A stretch of 64,000 nt of DNA from CAZWRN01 sp964446685 (GTDB taxonomy: Bacteria > Patescibacteriota > Microgenomatia > Daviesbacterales > UBA10151): contig CAYUPO010000001.1 of assembly GCA_964446685.1 (NCBI GenBank), positions 62,001-126,000 of the forward strand, written 5' to 3'. Shown one piece after another: positions 17,209-25,266 of this stretch. The stretch's first letter is position 1; each line of letters opens with the position of its first letter. The notes beneath the pieces were generated by a model. The model ran no database searches, was not told the origin of the DNA, and saw only the letters and a program-made list of their open reading frames with translations. The translations under genes were made by a program, and so were the position numbers.

Positions 17209-18723
17209 TTAAAAACCGGGGAAATAATCTGTTTTAATTTGCAGTTTTGGAACCCCTAAATCAGCCAATGTTTTTTCAAAAGCAGCCACCATTCCGTGTG
17301 GACCCGAGATATAAAAAGTTCGGTCTTTAAAATCCGGAACATATTTTTGGATCTTTTCAGCAGTTAAAAAACCTCTGTCTCCTGTCCAATCAACAGGTAG
17401 TTGGGATTCATCACTTAAAGAATAAATTGTTTTTAACCCGATTTCATTTGCAGCCTGAGAAAAAATATTTTGATAAGCTATCTCCTCTTTGGTTTTATTT
17501 GAATAAAACAAAACGATATCTCTTTTTTGTTTAATGTCAATTAAATATTTGATCATACTTCTAAAAGGCGTCACACCAATCCCACCTGCAATAAATACCA
17601 GTTTTTTAGATGCATCTTCAGGTAATGTAAAATCTCCTGCCAGATTACCTATAGAAATATTTTTTCCGGGAGTAAGTTCTGATAAAGCTTTTTTAAACTC
17701 ACTTGGATTCGGATAAAATTTTACTCCCAATTCAATATCCATTTCGGTTGGGGATGAGGCAATTGTAAAATAACGTCTGTTGCCACGGGAATCATAATGT
17801 TTCTGTGGTAATGTCCATTCAATATATTGACCAGGTAAAAATGATAACTGCCTGTTTGGTGAAAAAATAAATCCAAAAGTATCTTTTGCCAGATCTATTT
17901 TTTGTTTAAAAGTGGCTACCCTTTTACTAAAAGGAGAAATAAAGAAGCTAAATAAATTACCCATAATTAAAGCTGATTCAGGAGTGGTATACCAAGATCC
18001 AATATGGACTTGCGGATTATATAAAATACCAACTAAGAGGCCATAGAATATTCTCGGCCATTTTCTGGCAGGAGTTGTAAAAGGCTCAGTTAACATCACT
18101 GTCGCCAGAAATATTAAGGGAGTATTAATTAAAGTTCTTTGAAATAATGAGAATAAATCAGCTCCTTTAAAAAATCCCCCGATTAAAATACTACCCATTG
18201 CCGCAGCACCAAAAGCAATTATCAGATCAGGTCTGCGGATTTTTCTAACGATCAAAAAGCCACCTATTAAAACAGGAAAGAAAAACCATTTACTACCCAC
18301 CCACCAGTTAGCAGACTGACCCAAAAAAGTTGAAGTCATTAGAACTGAGATTGCCACCGGATTGAACAGATGTTTTTTATCTATTGCCAATATAAACTTA
18401 GAAGCACTAATCCAGATAGCAGCCCAGGCCAGGAAACCGAGGTCTTGAAAGGAACCAAGAGGGGGAATTATTAAAGTTAAAATAAGTGATGAAATATAGA
18501 TAGATTCTGAATTAGTAGTTGATTCAAAAAAATGTCCAAAAATGGTATTTGTCAGCCAGGCAACAGTGGTCAAAAGTACGGCAGTAAAAATAATCATCGG
18601 GCCGTTAAAAGGCAAAATACCTACAAAAGATAAGATAACTGCTTCAACCAATAAAAGTATTAAAAAGTACAGCACTAGCCTGTACATTGTTATTGAATTT
18701 AAAAAATTATCGATAAAATTCAT
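17209..18723 (-). CDS. RnfD/NqrB-like membrane domain fused to ferredoxin-NADP reductase-type flavoprotein
   Basis: The 504-residue protein has about nine to ten N-terminal membrane segments (about 15-275) with RnfD/NqrB-like features, including an LTEPFTTP motif where the family carries covalent FMN. A cytoplasmic FNR module follows (about 280-504): the RRYFTIASSP FAD-binding motif, GGIGVTPFRSM for NAD(P) and a YISGPHGM segment. It should move electrons from NAD(P)H across the membrane. ATG 18723 is chosen over a TTG at 18753 because AGGA precedes it at 5-nt spacing, 7 nt after the apbE stop. It is the last gene of the flavin operon. Confidence 0.85.
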   Translation of the reverse strand: MNFIDNFLNSITMYRLVLYFLILLLVEAVILSFVGILPFNGPMIIFTAVLLTTVAWLTNTIFGHFFESTTNSESIYISSLILTLIIPPLGSFQDLGFLAWAAIWISASKFILAIDKKHLFNPVAISVLMTSTFLGQSANWWVGSKWFFFPVLIGGFLIVRKIRRPDLIIAFGAAAMGSILIGGFFKGADLFSLFQRTLINTPLIFLATVMLTEPFTTPARKWPRIFYGLLVGILYNPQVHIGSWYTTPESALIMGNLFSFFISPFSKRVATFKQKIDLAKDTFGFIFSPNRQLSFLPGQYIEWTLPQKHYDSRGNRRYFTIASSPTEMDIELGVKFYPNPSEFKKALSELTPGKNISIGNLAGDFTLPEDASKKLVFIAGGIGVTPFRSMIKYLIDIKQKRDIVLFYSNKTKEEIAYQNIFSQAANEIGLKTIYSLSDESQLPVDWTGDRGFLTAEKIQKYVPDFKDRTFYISGPHGMVAAFEKTLADLGVPKLQIKTDYFPGF

Positions 18724-18730
18724 ATTATTC

Positions 18731-19474
18731 CTATTGGACGACAAATCTAGCAAATCCTGTGGTCATGGTCGCAATTTTATTATACCCAATCATATATCCT
18801 TCACACATTGGCAGTTTTTCGATAAAATTAATTCCTTCTTCACCCATGGCAAAAGCAGCTGTGGCAAAACGGTCTGCTTCATAGATATTGGGGGCAATCA
18901 CAGTCAGACTGGCAATTTCATTGGCAGATTGTTTTGAAATTGGATTATATATATGTGTTCCCCTTTCGTATGTGCCTGATGTTGCTACTCCTTCTGTTTC
19001 AACTTCGATTACTTTTATTATTTCTAACGGACTGAAAGGGTTTTTGATTCCAACTTTCCAGGTCTTATTTTGACTATTTCTGCCGGACACCTGTATATCA
19101 CCTCCAGCTGCTATATAAAAATTCTTGACTCCGAGTTTCTTTAATTTTATAGCAGCTTCATTTATTGCCCAGCCTTTAACTATGCCTGATGGATCAATTA
19201 ATTTAATTATTGGATTAAATGAATCAAAAAAACCATTTGTATCCATCTTTGTTTGATCTGCCAAATCTAGAATTAATTTCATTTCCGGACTAAAGTTATT
19301 TTTTTTTATTTCCCCTTTATTTATCTGACTTATCTCACTATTTTTTTTGTAAGTACTAAACTTCTGATCAATTTTTCGGAAATAATTAAAAACTTTCTTA
19401 ATTTTATTTTGATCATTATCTCCTGGAATCTCCACAATAATGGGCATCCCCATAATTTGTTGTGTTTGCTTCAT
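18731..19474 (-). CDS. apbE: FAD:protein FMN transferase ApbE
   Basis: The 247-residue enzyme attaches FMN covalently to a Thr in target flavoproteins. Family motifs seen are an early MGMPI segment, DPSGIVKGWA, AAGGDI (with metal/FAD-binding Asp), GVATSGTYERG and DRFATAAFAMG near the C-terminus. No lipoprotein signal peptide is visible, so it may act in the cytoplasm, or the export signal is unusual. ATG 19474 is used: a longer GTG frame overlaps the previous gene, while this start sits 1 nt after its stop (TAATATG). Likely targets are the neighbouring FMN-binding protein and membrane subunit. Confidence 0.93.
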   Translation of the reverse strand: MKQTQQIMGMPIIVEIPGDNDQNKIKKVFNYFRKIDQKFSTYKKNSEISQINKGEIKKNNFSPEMKLILDLADQTKMDTNGFFDSFNPIIKLIDPSGIVKGWAINEAAIKLKKLGVKNFYIAAGGDIQVSGRNSQNKTWKVGIKNPFSPLEIIKVIEVETEGVATSGTYERGTHIYNPISKQSANEIASLTVIAPNIYEADRFATAAFAMGEEGINFIEKLPMCEGYMIGYNKIATMTTGFARFVVQ

Positions 19475-19475
19475 A

Positions 19476-19895
19476 TTAACTGGCCTGGGAAAGTGCTGAT
19501 TTGAGTGATTCGATGAAAGCTTTACTAGTTTGGGTAGCACCAGCCACTATATCCACCTGATAGGTTTGAGCTTGCAACGCTTCCTGTATCAGATGAGGCA
19601 TCGCCTGGGTATTAATTCTTTCTGAAGTTCTCCGATCTGTTGGATATTCCAGAAACCTAACTTCACTAATTTTTCCATTCTTTATTGTTGCTTCAACCTG
19701 AACATTTCCATAATAAGCATCAATACTTTTTCCCTTATAGATTCCAGTTTTGTATGCTTTTTCCGGTTCAGATTGGACTTCTGATATTTTGGGGGCTTTT
19801 ACGACACCGTTATCTTCTTCACCTTCCATTTTCTGAAGATAGACATAGCCAATAAATGCTGAAATGACTACCAAGGATAATATCCACTTTTTCAT
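19476..19895 (-). CDS. Extracytoplasmic FMN-binding domain protein (ApbE substrate)
   Basis: The 139-residue protein has an N-terminal anchor (about 4-20) followed by an FMN_bind domain with a GIYKGKSIDAYYGNVQV start. The C-terminal motif DIVAGATQTS carries the probable flavinylated Thr121; the usual Ser of the S-G-A-T motif is Ala here. It would shuttle electrons outside the membrane. ATG 19895 is chosen because TACAAT (minus, 19902-19907) lies 6 nt upstream; a TTG at 19949 would add a tail with no family match. It is followed immediately by apbE. Confidence 0.88.
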   Translation of the reverse strand: MKKWILSLVVISAFIGYVYLQKMEGEEDNGVVKAPKISEVQSEPEKAYKTGIYKGKSIDAYYGNVQVEATIKNGKISEVRFLEYPTDRRTSERINTQAMPHLIQEALQAQTYQVDIVAGATQTSKAFIESLKSALSQAS

Positions 19896-19938
19896 CCTTT
19901 TATTGTACTGGAAAAAACCTGAGAATAAACTGGGTAAA

Positions 19939-20553
19939 TTAGTAGCCAACCGGAGTTTTGATGATAATCATCTGTATACGGGAAGGGTTTGGCTCCTTAT
20001 TAAAAATTAGCAACTTACTGACAAAGCTACCCTCAACTCCATAAGCTTTTTTGGCGCGGTCTGATTCTAAAGGGAGTGTATGTTCGTAAATCCGTTTCAT
20101 ACCCTGGTCCAGATCTTTGACTATTTTTTGTGAACCGACAACCCAAATAATGTGAGGCGAACCATACGCATAACTTGGCAGATTGCTGCCTGAATTTGAA
20201 GCTATTATGACTTTTCCATCTTCTGTGACAGCATGAACACTGCCTAAGGCCCATTCTGGACCGGCTCCCAGCTTTTGCATTTCAAGACCTTCCGTTTGAC
20301 GACTCATCTGCATTAGCTTTGGTTTTGTCGCATTATATTTGCCTGATTCATTAATTTCCTGGCTGATTCCTGATTCTTCCAAAGTTACTGAAGTATTCGT
20401 ATGAACTTCACTCCCCTGAGGAATAATATTTAATACTTTGGCTTTTGCTTCAGCCAACGATGGAACAACAAACGCGGTTATTCCATTTTGTTTGAGGGAT
20501 ATAATTGTCTTTTCAATTGCTGCATCACTGGCTGAGGTATTCCATCTGTCCAT
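19939..20553 (-). CDS. LUD domain protein (LutC/YkgG family)
   Basis: The 204-residue protein matches the LUD fold, with HTNTSVTLEESGI near residue 56, an AVTEDGKVIIASNSGS strand and an HIIWVVGSQKIV strand. LutC relatives take part in lactate oxidation to pyruvate, usually with LutA/LutB, which are absent here. It sits at the head of the flavin electron-transfer operon, so a redox-linked role is plausible but unproven. TATAAT lies 7 nt before the ATG (leaderless). Confidence 0.82.
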   Translation of the reverse strand: MDRWNTSASDAAIEKTIISLKQNGITAFVVPSLAEAKAKVLNIIPQGSEVHTNTSVTLEESGISQEINESGKYNATKPKLMQMSRQTEGLEMQKLGAGPEWALGSVHAVTEDGKVIIASNSGSNLPSYAYGSPHIIWVVGSQKIVKDLDQGMKRIYEHTLPLESDRAKKAYGVEGSFVSKLLIFNKEPNPSRIQMIIIKTPVGY

Positions 20554-20619
20554 ATGCTTTATTATAGCTATTTACTTTATTTTAGGAAGTAGTTACCTTT
20601 TTTGAAGTAAAAACTTTCT

Positions 20620-20648
20620 TTGCTTTCAATGATCCGGAGCTATATACT
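20620..20648 (+). promoter_or_regulatory. Promoter TTGCTT-17-TATACT for the methyltransferase gene
   Basis: The -35 box is at 20620-20625 and the -10 box at 20643-20648, predicting a start near 20655. This rules out the upstream in-frame TTG and ATG codons (20620, 20629) and supports ATG 20668. Confidence 0.6.
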
Positions 20649-20667
20649 ACTTTTCAGATTCAGTCAG

Positions 20668-21291
20668 ATGAAATATTCCAAAGAAGATATTGAAAAAAAT
20701 AATGCTCTCTATCAAACATTTTTGCATATGCAGGTGGACGATGGATGGCCTTACTCTGATAAAATTGGTAACTTTGAATTACTAACCCGGATTGCCGATT
20801 ACTCAGACTCCCCTATCTCACGTTCTTCAATCTTGGATGTTGGATGTGGCACGGGCGATCTATATGAATATCTGCTGCAGTTTGAGGATGTTGCCTATAC
20901 CGGAGTAGATATTTTCGAAAAAGGAATTGAAAAAGCTAAAATAAAATTTCCGAATGCATTATTTTTAATTGGTGATTTTTTAGATATCAACCTGACTTCC
21001 TTTGATTATGTTTTTTCAAGTGGAGCGATGACAACGAAACTGGCTAATGATAATTATCAGATCCTTTTTTCATGGGTTAAAAAAATGTGGAAATTAGCAA
21101 AAAAAGGTGTCGTTTTTAACTTACTGCTTGAAAGATACCCAGGTGAATATTCAAGCAGTCTTTTTGTCTACAATCGGCAAAAGGTTTTGGAACTCACAGC
21201 AAAAGCGGCCTCAACTGCCAAAATGAAAGTGATAGTGACAGATGCTGGATCAGGTGACGGAACTGAAGAGATGCATGTTTATTTATATTAA
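20668..21291 (+). CDS. Class I SAM-dependent methyltransferase
   Basis: The 207-residue protein has the SAM-binding motif I LDVGCGTGDLYEYL (about 54-67), an acidic motif II near YTGVDIFEKGIE and a motif around GDFLDINL. The fold is that of small-molecule methyltransferases; the substrate is unknown. The start was chosen from the promoter position. Its TAA overlaps the convergent gene's TAA within a TTAA palindrome, so the two ends share bases 21288-21291. Confidence 0.85.
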   Translation: MKYSKEDIEKNNALYQTFLHMQVDDGWPYSDKIGNFELLTRIADYSDSPISRSSILDVGCGTGDLYEYLLQFEDVAYTGVDIFEKGIEKAKIKFPNALFLIGDFLDINLTSFDYVFSSGAMTTKLANDNYQILFSWVKKMWKLAKKGVVFNLLLERYPGEYSSSLFVYNRQKVLELTAKAASTAKMKVIVTDAGSGDGTEEMHVYLY

Positions 21292-21914
21292 TCTTTAATA
21301 ACTTTTGGAACCAAATACTTACTGAGATCATTGCCTTTTTCAGCATCACGAAGTAATTCGTCAGATACTAAATAATCTAAACCGACTACTGATGAATTAC
21401 ATTGATAGACATCAGTATTTGCGTGATAATCAGCATATAATTGCGCTAATGCCTGGTTTGGAAATGGTCTTATATAAATTATTCGAGATATAGAAAAAAT
21501 TGATGTTTCTTCCAGTGGTTTTGCTTCCGTAATGTGAGCGCCCCTAAAATCGGGGTCAGTTACCAAATATTCTGTAGTTTTTTTGACTCTTGTAGAACCA
21601 ATACGCTCAGTGTATTTTAGATTTGAACCATGAATTTTACCTGTAATTTCATTAAATGTTTTTGGATCTAATCCCTCACTAGGTAATATTCCAGCTAAGT
21701 GTCTCATCCATTCAGTTAATTGATAATTTGAGGCAAGTCCAGGCTGACCAGGCATATATAAACCAAATCTTACCTCTTCCCGCAAACCAGTAACATTTGC
21801 ATAATCCATTCTTAAAACTTGGTGAACAGGACCAGTTACACCAACCTCAGGATCATTAGTTACTGTGTCAACTATTTGACGGTAAAGACTTTCTTTTTGA
21901 TTACGAACAGACAT
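21288..21914 (-). CDS. Hypothetical soluble protein (208 aa)
   Basis: Not recognised. The protein is soluble and mixed alpha/beta, with no signal or membrane segment. Notable segments are a TERIGSTRVKKTTEY stretch and a basic C-terminus (VPKVIKD). A longer TTG frame from 21950 is rejected: the near-consensus promoter TTGACA-17-TACTAT ends 7 nt before ATG 21914 and overlaps that extension. The gene end overlaps the methyltransferase end by 4 bp. Confidence 0.6.
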   Translation of the reverse strand: MSVRNQKESLYRQIVDTVTNDPEVGVTGPVHQVLRMDYANVTGLREEVRFGLYMPGQPGLASNYQLTEWMRHLAGILPSEGLDPKTFNEITGKIHGSNLKYTERIGSTRVKKTTEYLVTDPDFRGAHITEAKPLEETSIFSISRIIYIRPFPNQALAQLYADYHANTDVYQCNSSVVGLDYLVSDELLRDAEKGNDLSKYLVPKVIKD

Positions 21915-21921
21915 AGGGCTT

Positions 21922-21950
21922 ATAGTACTTTTTTTCAGCTTATTTGTCAA
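21922..21950 (-). promoter_or_regulatory. Near-consensus promoter TTGACA-17-TACTAT, leaderless
   Basis: On the minus strand the -35 box is at 21945-21950 and the -10 box at 21922-21927, 7 nt before ATG 21914. This is one of the clearest promoters in the window. Confidence 0.75.
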
Positions 21951-21952
21951 TC

Positions 21953-22540
21953 CTAAATGTCTTCAATATAGTAAGGAATAGGCTCTATCTCTGGTGTAAA
22001 TAAATGATAAAGAAAGGTGATGTCTTCATCAGTATGTCGGATACAGCCCGAACTTCCCGGATCTTCATCTGATAGCTTAGAATAATCCCCTGCAACCCCA
22101 TGCAGGCCAAAACTACCTGGTAACTGCCAGTTGCACTGACCATAACATTCATCATAAGGGGATGGACCATAGGGGGCTTCTGGTGTAAACGGAATATCCA
22201 ATGTCAGAAAATATGGGGCGGTCTCTTGACTATCAGGGGTTGCTTGTTTAGCTGTAATCAGCCAATACTCCCGGCCTAATTTTTGCGGTAAAGGCGTTGG
22301 CCGCTTGAATGGAATTCCCGTTTTTACATTAAATGATCTACTTAAAATACTTCGTTCAATATTCCCAGTAACTCCGTGATAAAGCTTCTCAATCCCGGAT
22401 TTTCTTTCCAGCATCATCCAATAACTGTTTTTTTGAATTACTGGCTGGGGCACTTCTTTTTTTGATGAAACTAAGAAAGCTATGAAAAATAGTCCTACCA
22501 AAAATATGATTAAAATAAGACCTATTATTTTATTTTTCAT
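21953..22540 (-). CDS. L,D-transpeptidase (YkuD) family protein
   Basis: The 195-residue protein has an N-terminal TM (about 4-24) and a YkuD-like catalytic domain. His147 lies in FGLHGVAG, and catalytic Cys166 in SSGCIRHTDEDI matches the S/T-x-G-C-I-R signature. Two other Cys (132, 136) lie in an inserted CYGQC loop. It should form 3-3 cross-links in peptidoglycan or attach proteins to it outside the membrane. TTGTTA-17-GATACT ends 4 nt before the ATG. It is divergent from the C39-like peptidase gene. Confidence 0.85.
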   Translation of the reverse strand: MKNKIIGLILIIFLVGLFFIAFLVSSKKEVPQPVIQKNSYWMMLERKSGIEKLYHGVTGNIERSILSRSFNVKTGIPFKRPTPLPQKLGREYWLITAKQATPDSQETAPYFLTLDIPFTPEAPYGPSPYDECYGQCNWQLPGSFGLHGVAGDYSKLSDEDPGSSGCIRHTDEDITFLYHLFTPEIEPIPYYIEDI

Positions 22541-22589
22541 TTAAAGTATCTTACCAAATATTTTGATTAACAATGTTAAAATATAAGCC

Positions 22590-23690
22590 ATGTTAAAATT
22601 ATCAATATTTCTTTCAATTATATTTGTTCTAGGTAGTCTGTATTACTGGAAAACTATTCCTTCAAAAAATGCTGAGAATTTTATCTCGCCTTTTCCCTCT
22701 GAAACAGTAACTATCAATTCACCGGTTCCTCATAGTAGTTCCTCTGACACTGTTATCCCAAAAAGCAAAACTCTGACCAATAATTATCATATTTTCCAGT
22801 CATTTAATAACTGCGGACCAGCTGCTTTATCAATGGCTTTATCTTACTATGGAATAAATAAATCCCAGGAAGAGTTAGGACAGTCTCTAAGACCCTATCA
22901 GAATCCCCAGGGAGACAACGATGATAAGTCAGTAACTTTGGAAGAAGTGGGCAAAAAAGCCGAAGAGTTTGGGTTGATAGCCTATCACCGCCCTAATGGA
23001 TCTGTCGAGATATTAAAACAATTTATAGCCCAGGGTATTCCCGTTCTGGCCAGAACTTATTTAAAGAAAGATGACGATATTGGCCATTTCCGAATTATAA
23101 AAGGCTATGATGATGCTGCTTCACAACTGATACAGGATGATTCTTTTCAGGGCAAAAATCTGAGATATTCTTATACTGAGTTTAATGAACTTTGGGAAGA
23201 TTTTAATTTTGAATATTTAGTTTTGGTCCCACCTGACAAAAAAGTAGTAGCTGAATCCATCATCGGATCTGATATTGATCAGACATCTGCCTGGAAGAAA
23301 TCAGTCGTTGTGCTGAATAACAAACTTAAACTTAATCCTGAGGACACCACGACTCTTTTTAATTTATCAGTAGCAAAATTTAATTCCGGTGATTTTGAAG
23401 GTTCAGTTAAATCTTTCGAACGAGTTGAAAATAAACTAACTTTTCGGACTCTCTGGTATCAAATTGAACCAATTGAAGCCTACTATGAAACAGGAAGATA
23501 TGACAAAGTACTCAGTATGACCTCCAAAATTTTAAACAACCAAAACAGAGCCTTTTCGGAGTTGTATATTTTAAGAGCTAAAGTATATTTAAAACAAAAC
23601 AACCAACAACAGGCAGCCGAGGAGATTGCTAAAGCAATGCTGTATAACAAAAATATGAAAATAGGTAATGAATTATTAAACCAACTTTAA
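22590..23690 (+). CDS. Membrane-anchored C39-like cysteine peptidase with TPR tail
   Basis: The 366 residues include an N-terminal TM (about 4-20), a Ser/Pro linker and a peptidase C39_2-like domain (about 62-215). Cys75 lies in FNNCGPAALSMAL and His166 in DIGHFRIIKGYD, with Asp183/184 in the following strand. A C-terminal helical region (about 235-360) reads as two to three TPR repeats. It is probably an extracytoplasmic processing peptidase or papain-like hydrolase whose TPRs bind partners. Its stop overlaps the convergent MFS gene by 4 bp. Confidence 0.85.
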   Translation: MLKLSIFLSIIFVLGSLYYWKTIPSKNAENFISPFPSETVTINSPVPHSSSSDTVIPKSKTLTNNYHIFQSFNNCGPAALSMALSYYGINKSQEELGQSLRPYQNPQGDNDDKSVTLEEVGKKAEEFGLIAYHRPNGSVEILKQFIAQGIPVLARTYLKKDDDIGHFRIIKGYDDAASQLIQDDSFQGKNLRYSYTEFNELWEDFNFEYLVLVPPDKKVVAESIIGSDIDQTSAWKKSVVVLNNKLKLNPEDTTTLFNLSVAKFNSGDFEGSVKSFERVENKLTFRTLWYQIEPIEAYYETGRYDKVLSMTSKILNNQNRAFSELYILRAKVYLKQNNQQQAAEEIAKAMLYNKNMKIGNELLNQL

Positions 23691-24868
23691 AAAGCTGATT
23701 CTTTGACAGCTCCAGGTCTTAATACCCAGAAAGATAATATAAATCCGATTAATACAAACACTGCTGACCCCATAAATGGAGCGGCCAATGAATACTGAGC
23801 CAGTGCCCCTGCAACCAAAGGTCCAATGATTTGTCCGACACTCATATAGGAAGAATTAAGCCCCTGCATTGATCCCTGGGATTTGGCATCTGTTTCCTGT
23901 GACAGGATGGCCTGGGTTAAGGGTTGAACTGAGTTATTAAAAAATCCCATGATCAGAGATGCCAAAAGGAAAGTAACCAGACTATTGCTTAAAGCAATCA
24001 GTAAAAAGCCAATGGAAACAATCAAGAGAGATGTTCTAAAAGCTTTTTTAAGCCCCAGCCATTTAGAAAATCTTTGAACAAAAAAGACCTGGCTGAGTAT
24101 GCCCAACAAACCAAAGAAGGAAAAAATAAATGAGATATGCTGTGCATCAAGCCCTAACTGACCTTGAGCAAAAGGCTGAAATGAGGTTATAAAAATCCCA
24201 AATGAAACAAAGAAACAAAGTGTGATCAAAAATGTCACCCCGACATTCGGATCAAATAAAGCATGAAACAATTTTGAAAAATTAAATAAACTGCCCTGTT
24301 TTACTTCTCCAATATGCTTATTGGTTTCTGGAAGCAGAAAGTATGTTAGTAAAACAGCAATAATCGAGATAATCCCTGCAATAATAAATGGAATTGCGGG
24401 AGAGATAGCAACTGTAAATCCGGAAATGGCCGGACCGACAAACAGACCGAAACCAAATGAAGCACCTATAATGCCAAAACCTTTGACCCGGTCTTTTTCT
24501 TCAGTTGTGTCTGAGATAACTGCAGCGGCCACCGGAATATTACCAGCTGTTAAACCATCCAGGGCTCTGGCTAAAAATAGAATAATTGCATTTGGAGCAA
24601 AAGCCATCATAAAAAAGGAAACAGCGGTACCGGCAATCGATGCCAAAAGAAGCGGTTTTCTTCCGTATTTATCAGATAATCTGCCAATCAGAGGTGTAGC
24701 AATAAACTGACAAAGAGAAAAAAGTGCAAACAGCAGCCCATACTGAAAAGCATTTAAGCCAAACCGTTCAGTATAGGTATACAAGATCGGAATAATAATG
24801 CCATATCCAAGTGCATTGACCACCGCAATTAGCGCAATAATTAATAAATTTCGATTATTTTTAAACAT
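23687..24868 (-). CDS. MFS drug-efflux-type transporter (TetA-like)
   Basis: The 393 residues form 12 predicted membrane segments. The MFS motif A GRLSDKYGRKPLL lies between TM2 and TM3, and an LDGLTAGNIPVAAA segment in TM4 is typical of DHA1 transporters such as TetA. The likely role is proton-coupled efflux of hydrophobic compounds. TATAAT ends 4 nt before the ATG. The gene is convergent with the C39-like peptidase gene. Confidence 0.88.
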   Translation of the reverse strand: MFKNNRNLLIIALIAVVNALGYGIIIPILYTYTERFGLNAFQYGLLFALFSLCQFIATPLIGRLSDKYGRKPLLLASIAGTAVSFFMMAFAPNAIILFLARALDGLTAGNIPVAAAVISDTTEEKDRVKGFGIIGASFGFGLFVGPAISGFTVAISPAIPFIIAGIISIIAVLLTYFLLPETNKHIGEVKQGSLFNFSKLFHALFDPNVGVTFLITLCFFVSFGIFITSFQPFAQGQLGLDAQHISFIFSFFGLLGILSQVFFVQRFSKWLGLKKAFRTSLLIVSIGFLLIALSNSLVTFLLASLIMGFFNNSVQPLTQAILSQETDAKSQGSMQGLNSSYMSVGQIIGPLVAGALAQYSLAAPFMGSAVFVLIGFILSFWVLRPGAVKESAF

Positions 24869-24952
24869 ATGAATTATACTTTCCTTTATGAAGTACCGGA
24901 TAAAACACGAAAATTAATTCTAAAACATTTAGATATTAATTACCAGTGGCGA

Positions 24953-25081
24953 TTACATCATTGAACCAAAGAGTGATAAGAATAAGACTCCTACAACAAA
25001 TCCCAGAACAAATCCTGCGAGTAAATCTGAATTTATGATAGTTTTTTTAGCTGGTGAGCTAGTGACAGTTTTTTTAGACAT
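24953..25081 (-). CDS. Small single-TM membrane protein (42 aa)
   Basis: A 42-codon frame starts at ATG 25081 and stops at TAA 24953. It encodes a Lys/Thr/Ser-rich N-terminus (about 1-17) and one membrane helix rich in Gly and Val (LAGFVLGFVVGVLFLSLFG). It is unusually well signposted: AAAGGAG lies 4 nt before the ATG and a TTGACA-17-TACAGT promoter sits at 25101-25129. The function is unknown; a regulatory micro-protein is possible. The rest of the 24869-25266 gap holds only promoters. Confidence 0.7.
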   Translation of the reverse strand: MSKKTVTSSPAKKTIINSDLLAGFVLGFVVGVLFLSLFGSMM

Positions 25082-25100
25082 AGATCTCCTTTCTTAATTA

Positions 25101-25129
25101 ACTGTAGAAAAATTACTAATTACTGTCAA
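25101..25129 (-). promoter_or_regulatory. Promoter TTGACA-17-TACAGT for the 42-aa gene
   Basis: On the minus strand the -35 box is at 25124-25129 and the -10 box at 25101-25106. The predicted start near 25094 leaves a 13-nt leader containing the Shine-Dalgarno. Confidence 0.7.
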
Positions 25130-25205
25130 TATAGCTCAGATATTATAAGCCGAGCCGTTTTTGTCAGTACTATGGAAGTATTACGTAAGAATCAGGCAAA
25201 ATTTG

Positions 25206-25234
25206 TTTACTTGCAAGCCTAAATAGCCTATAAT
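25206..25234 (+). promoter_or_regulatory. Promoter TTTACT-17-TATAAT for the GH13 gene at 25267
   Basis: The -35 box is at 25206-25211 and the -10 box at 25229-25234. Transcription should start near 25241, giving a leader of about 26 nt without a Shine-Dalgarno. Confidence 0.6.
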
Positions 25235-25266
25235 GAATGATGTGAAAAGCAGCCCAAGTTTATTCT

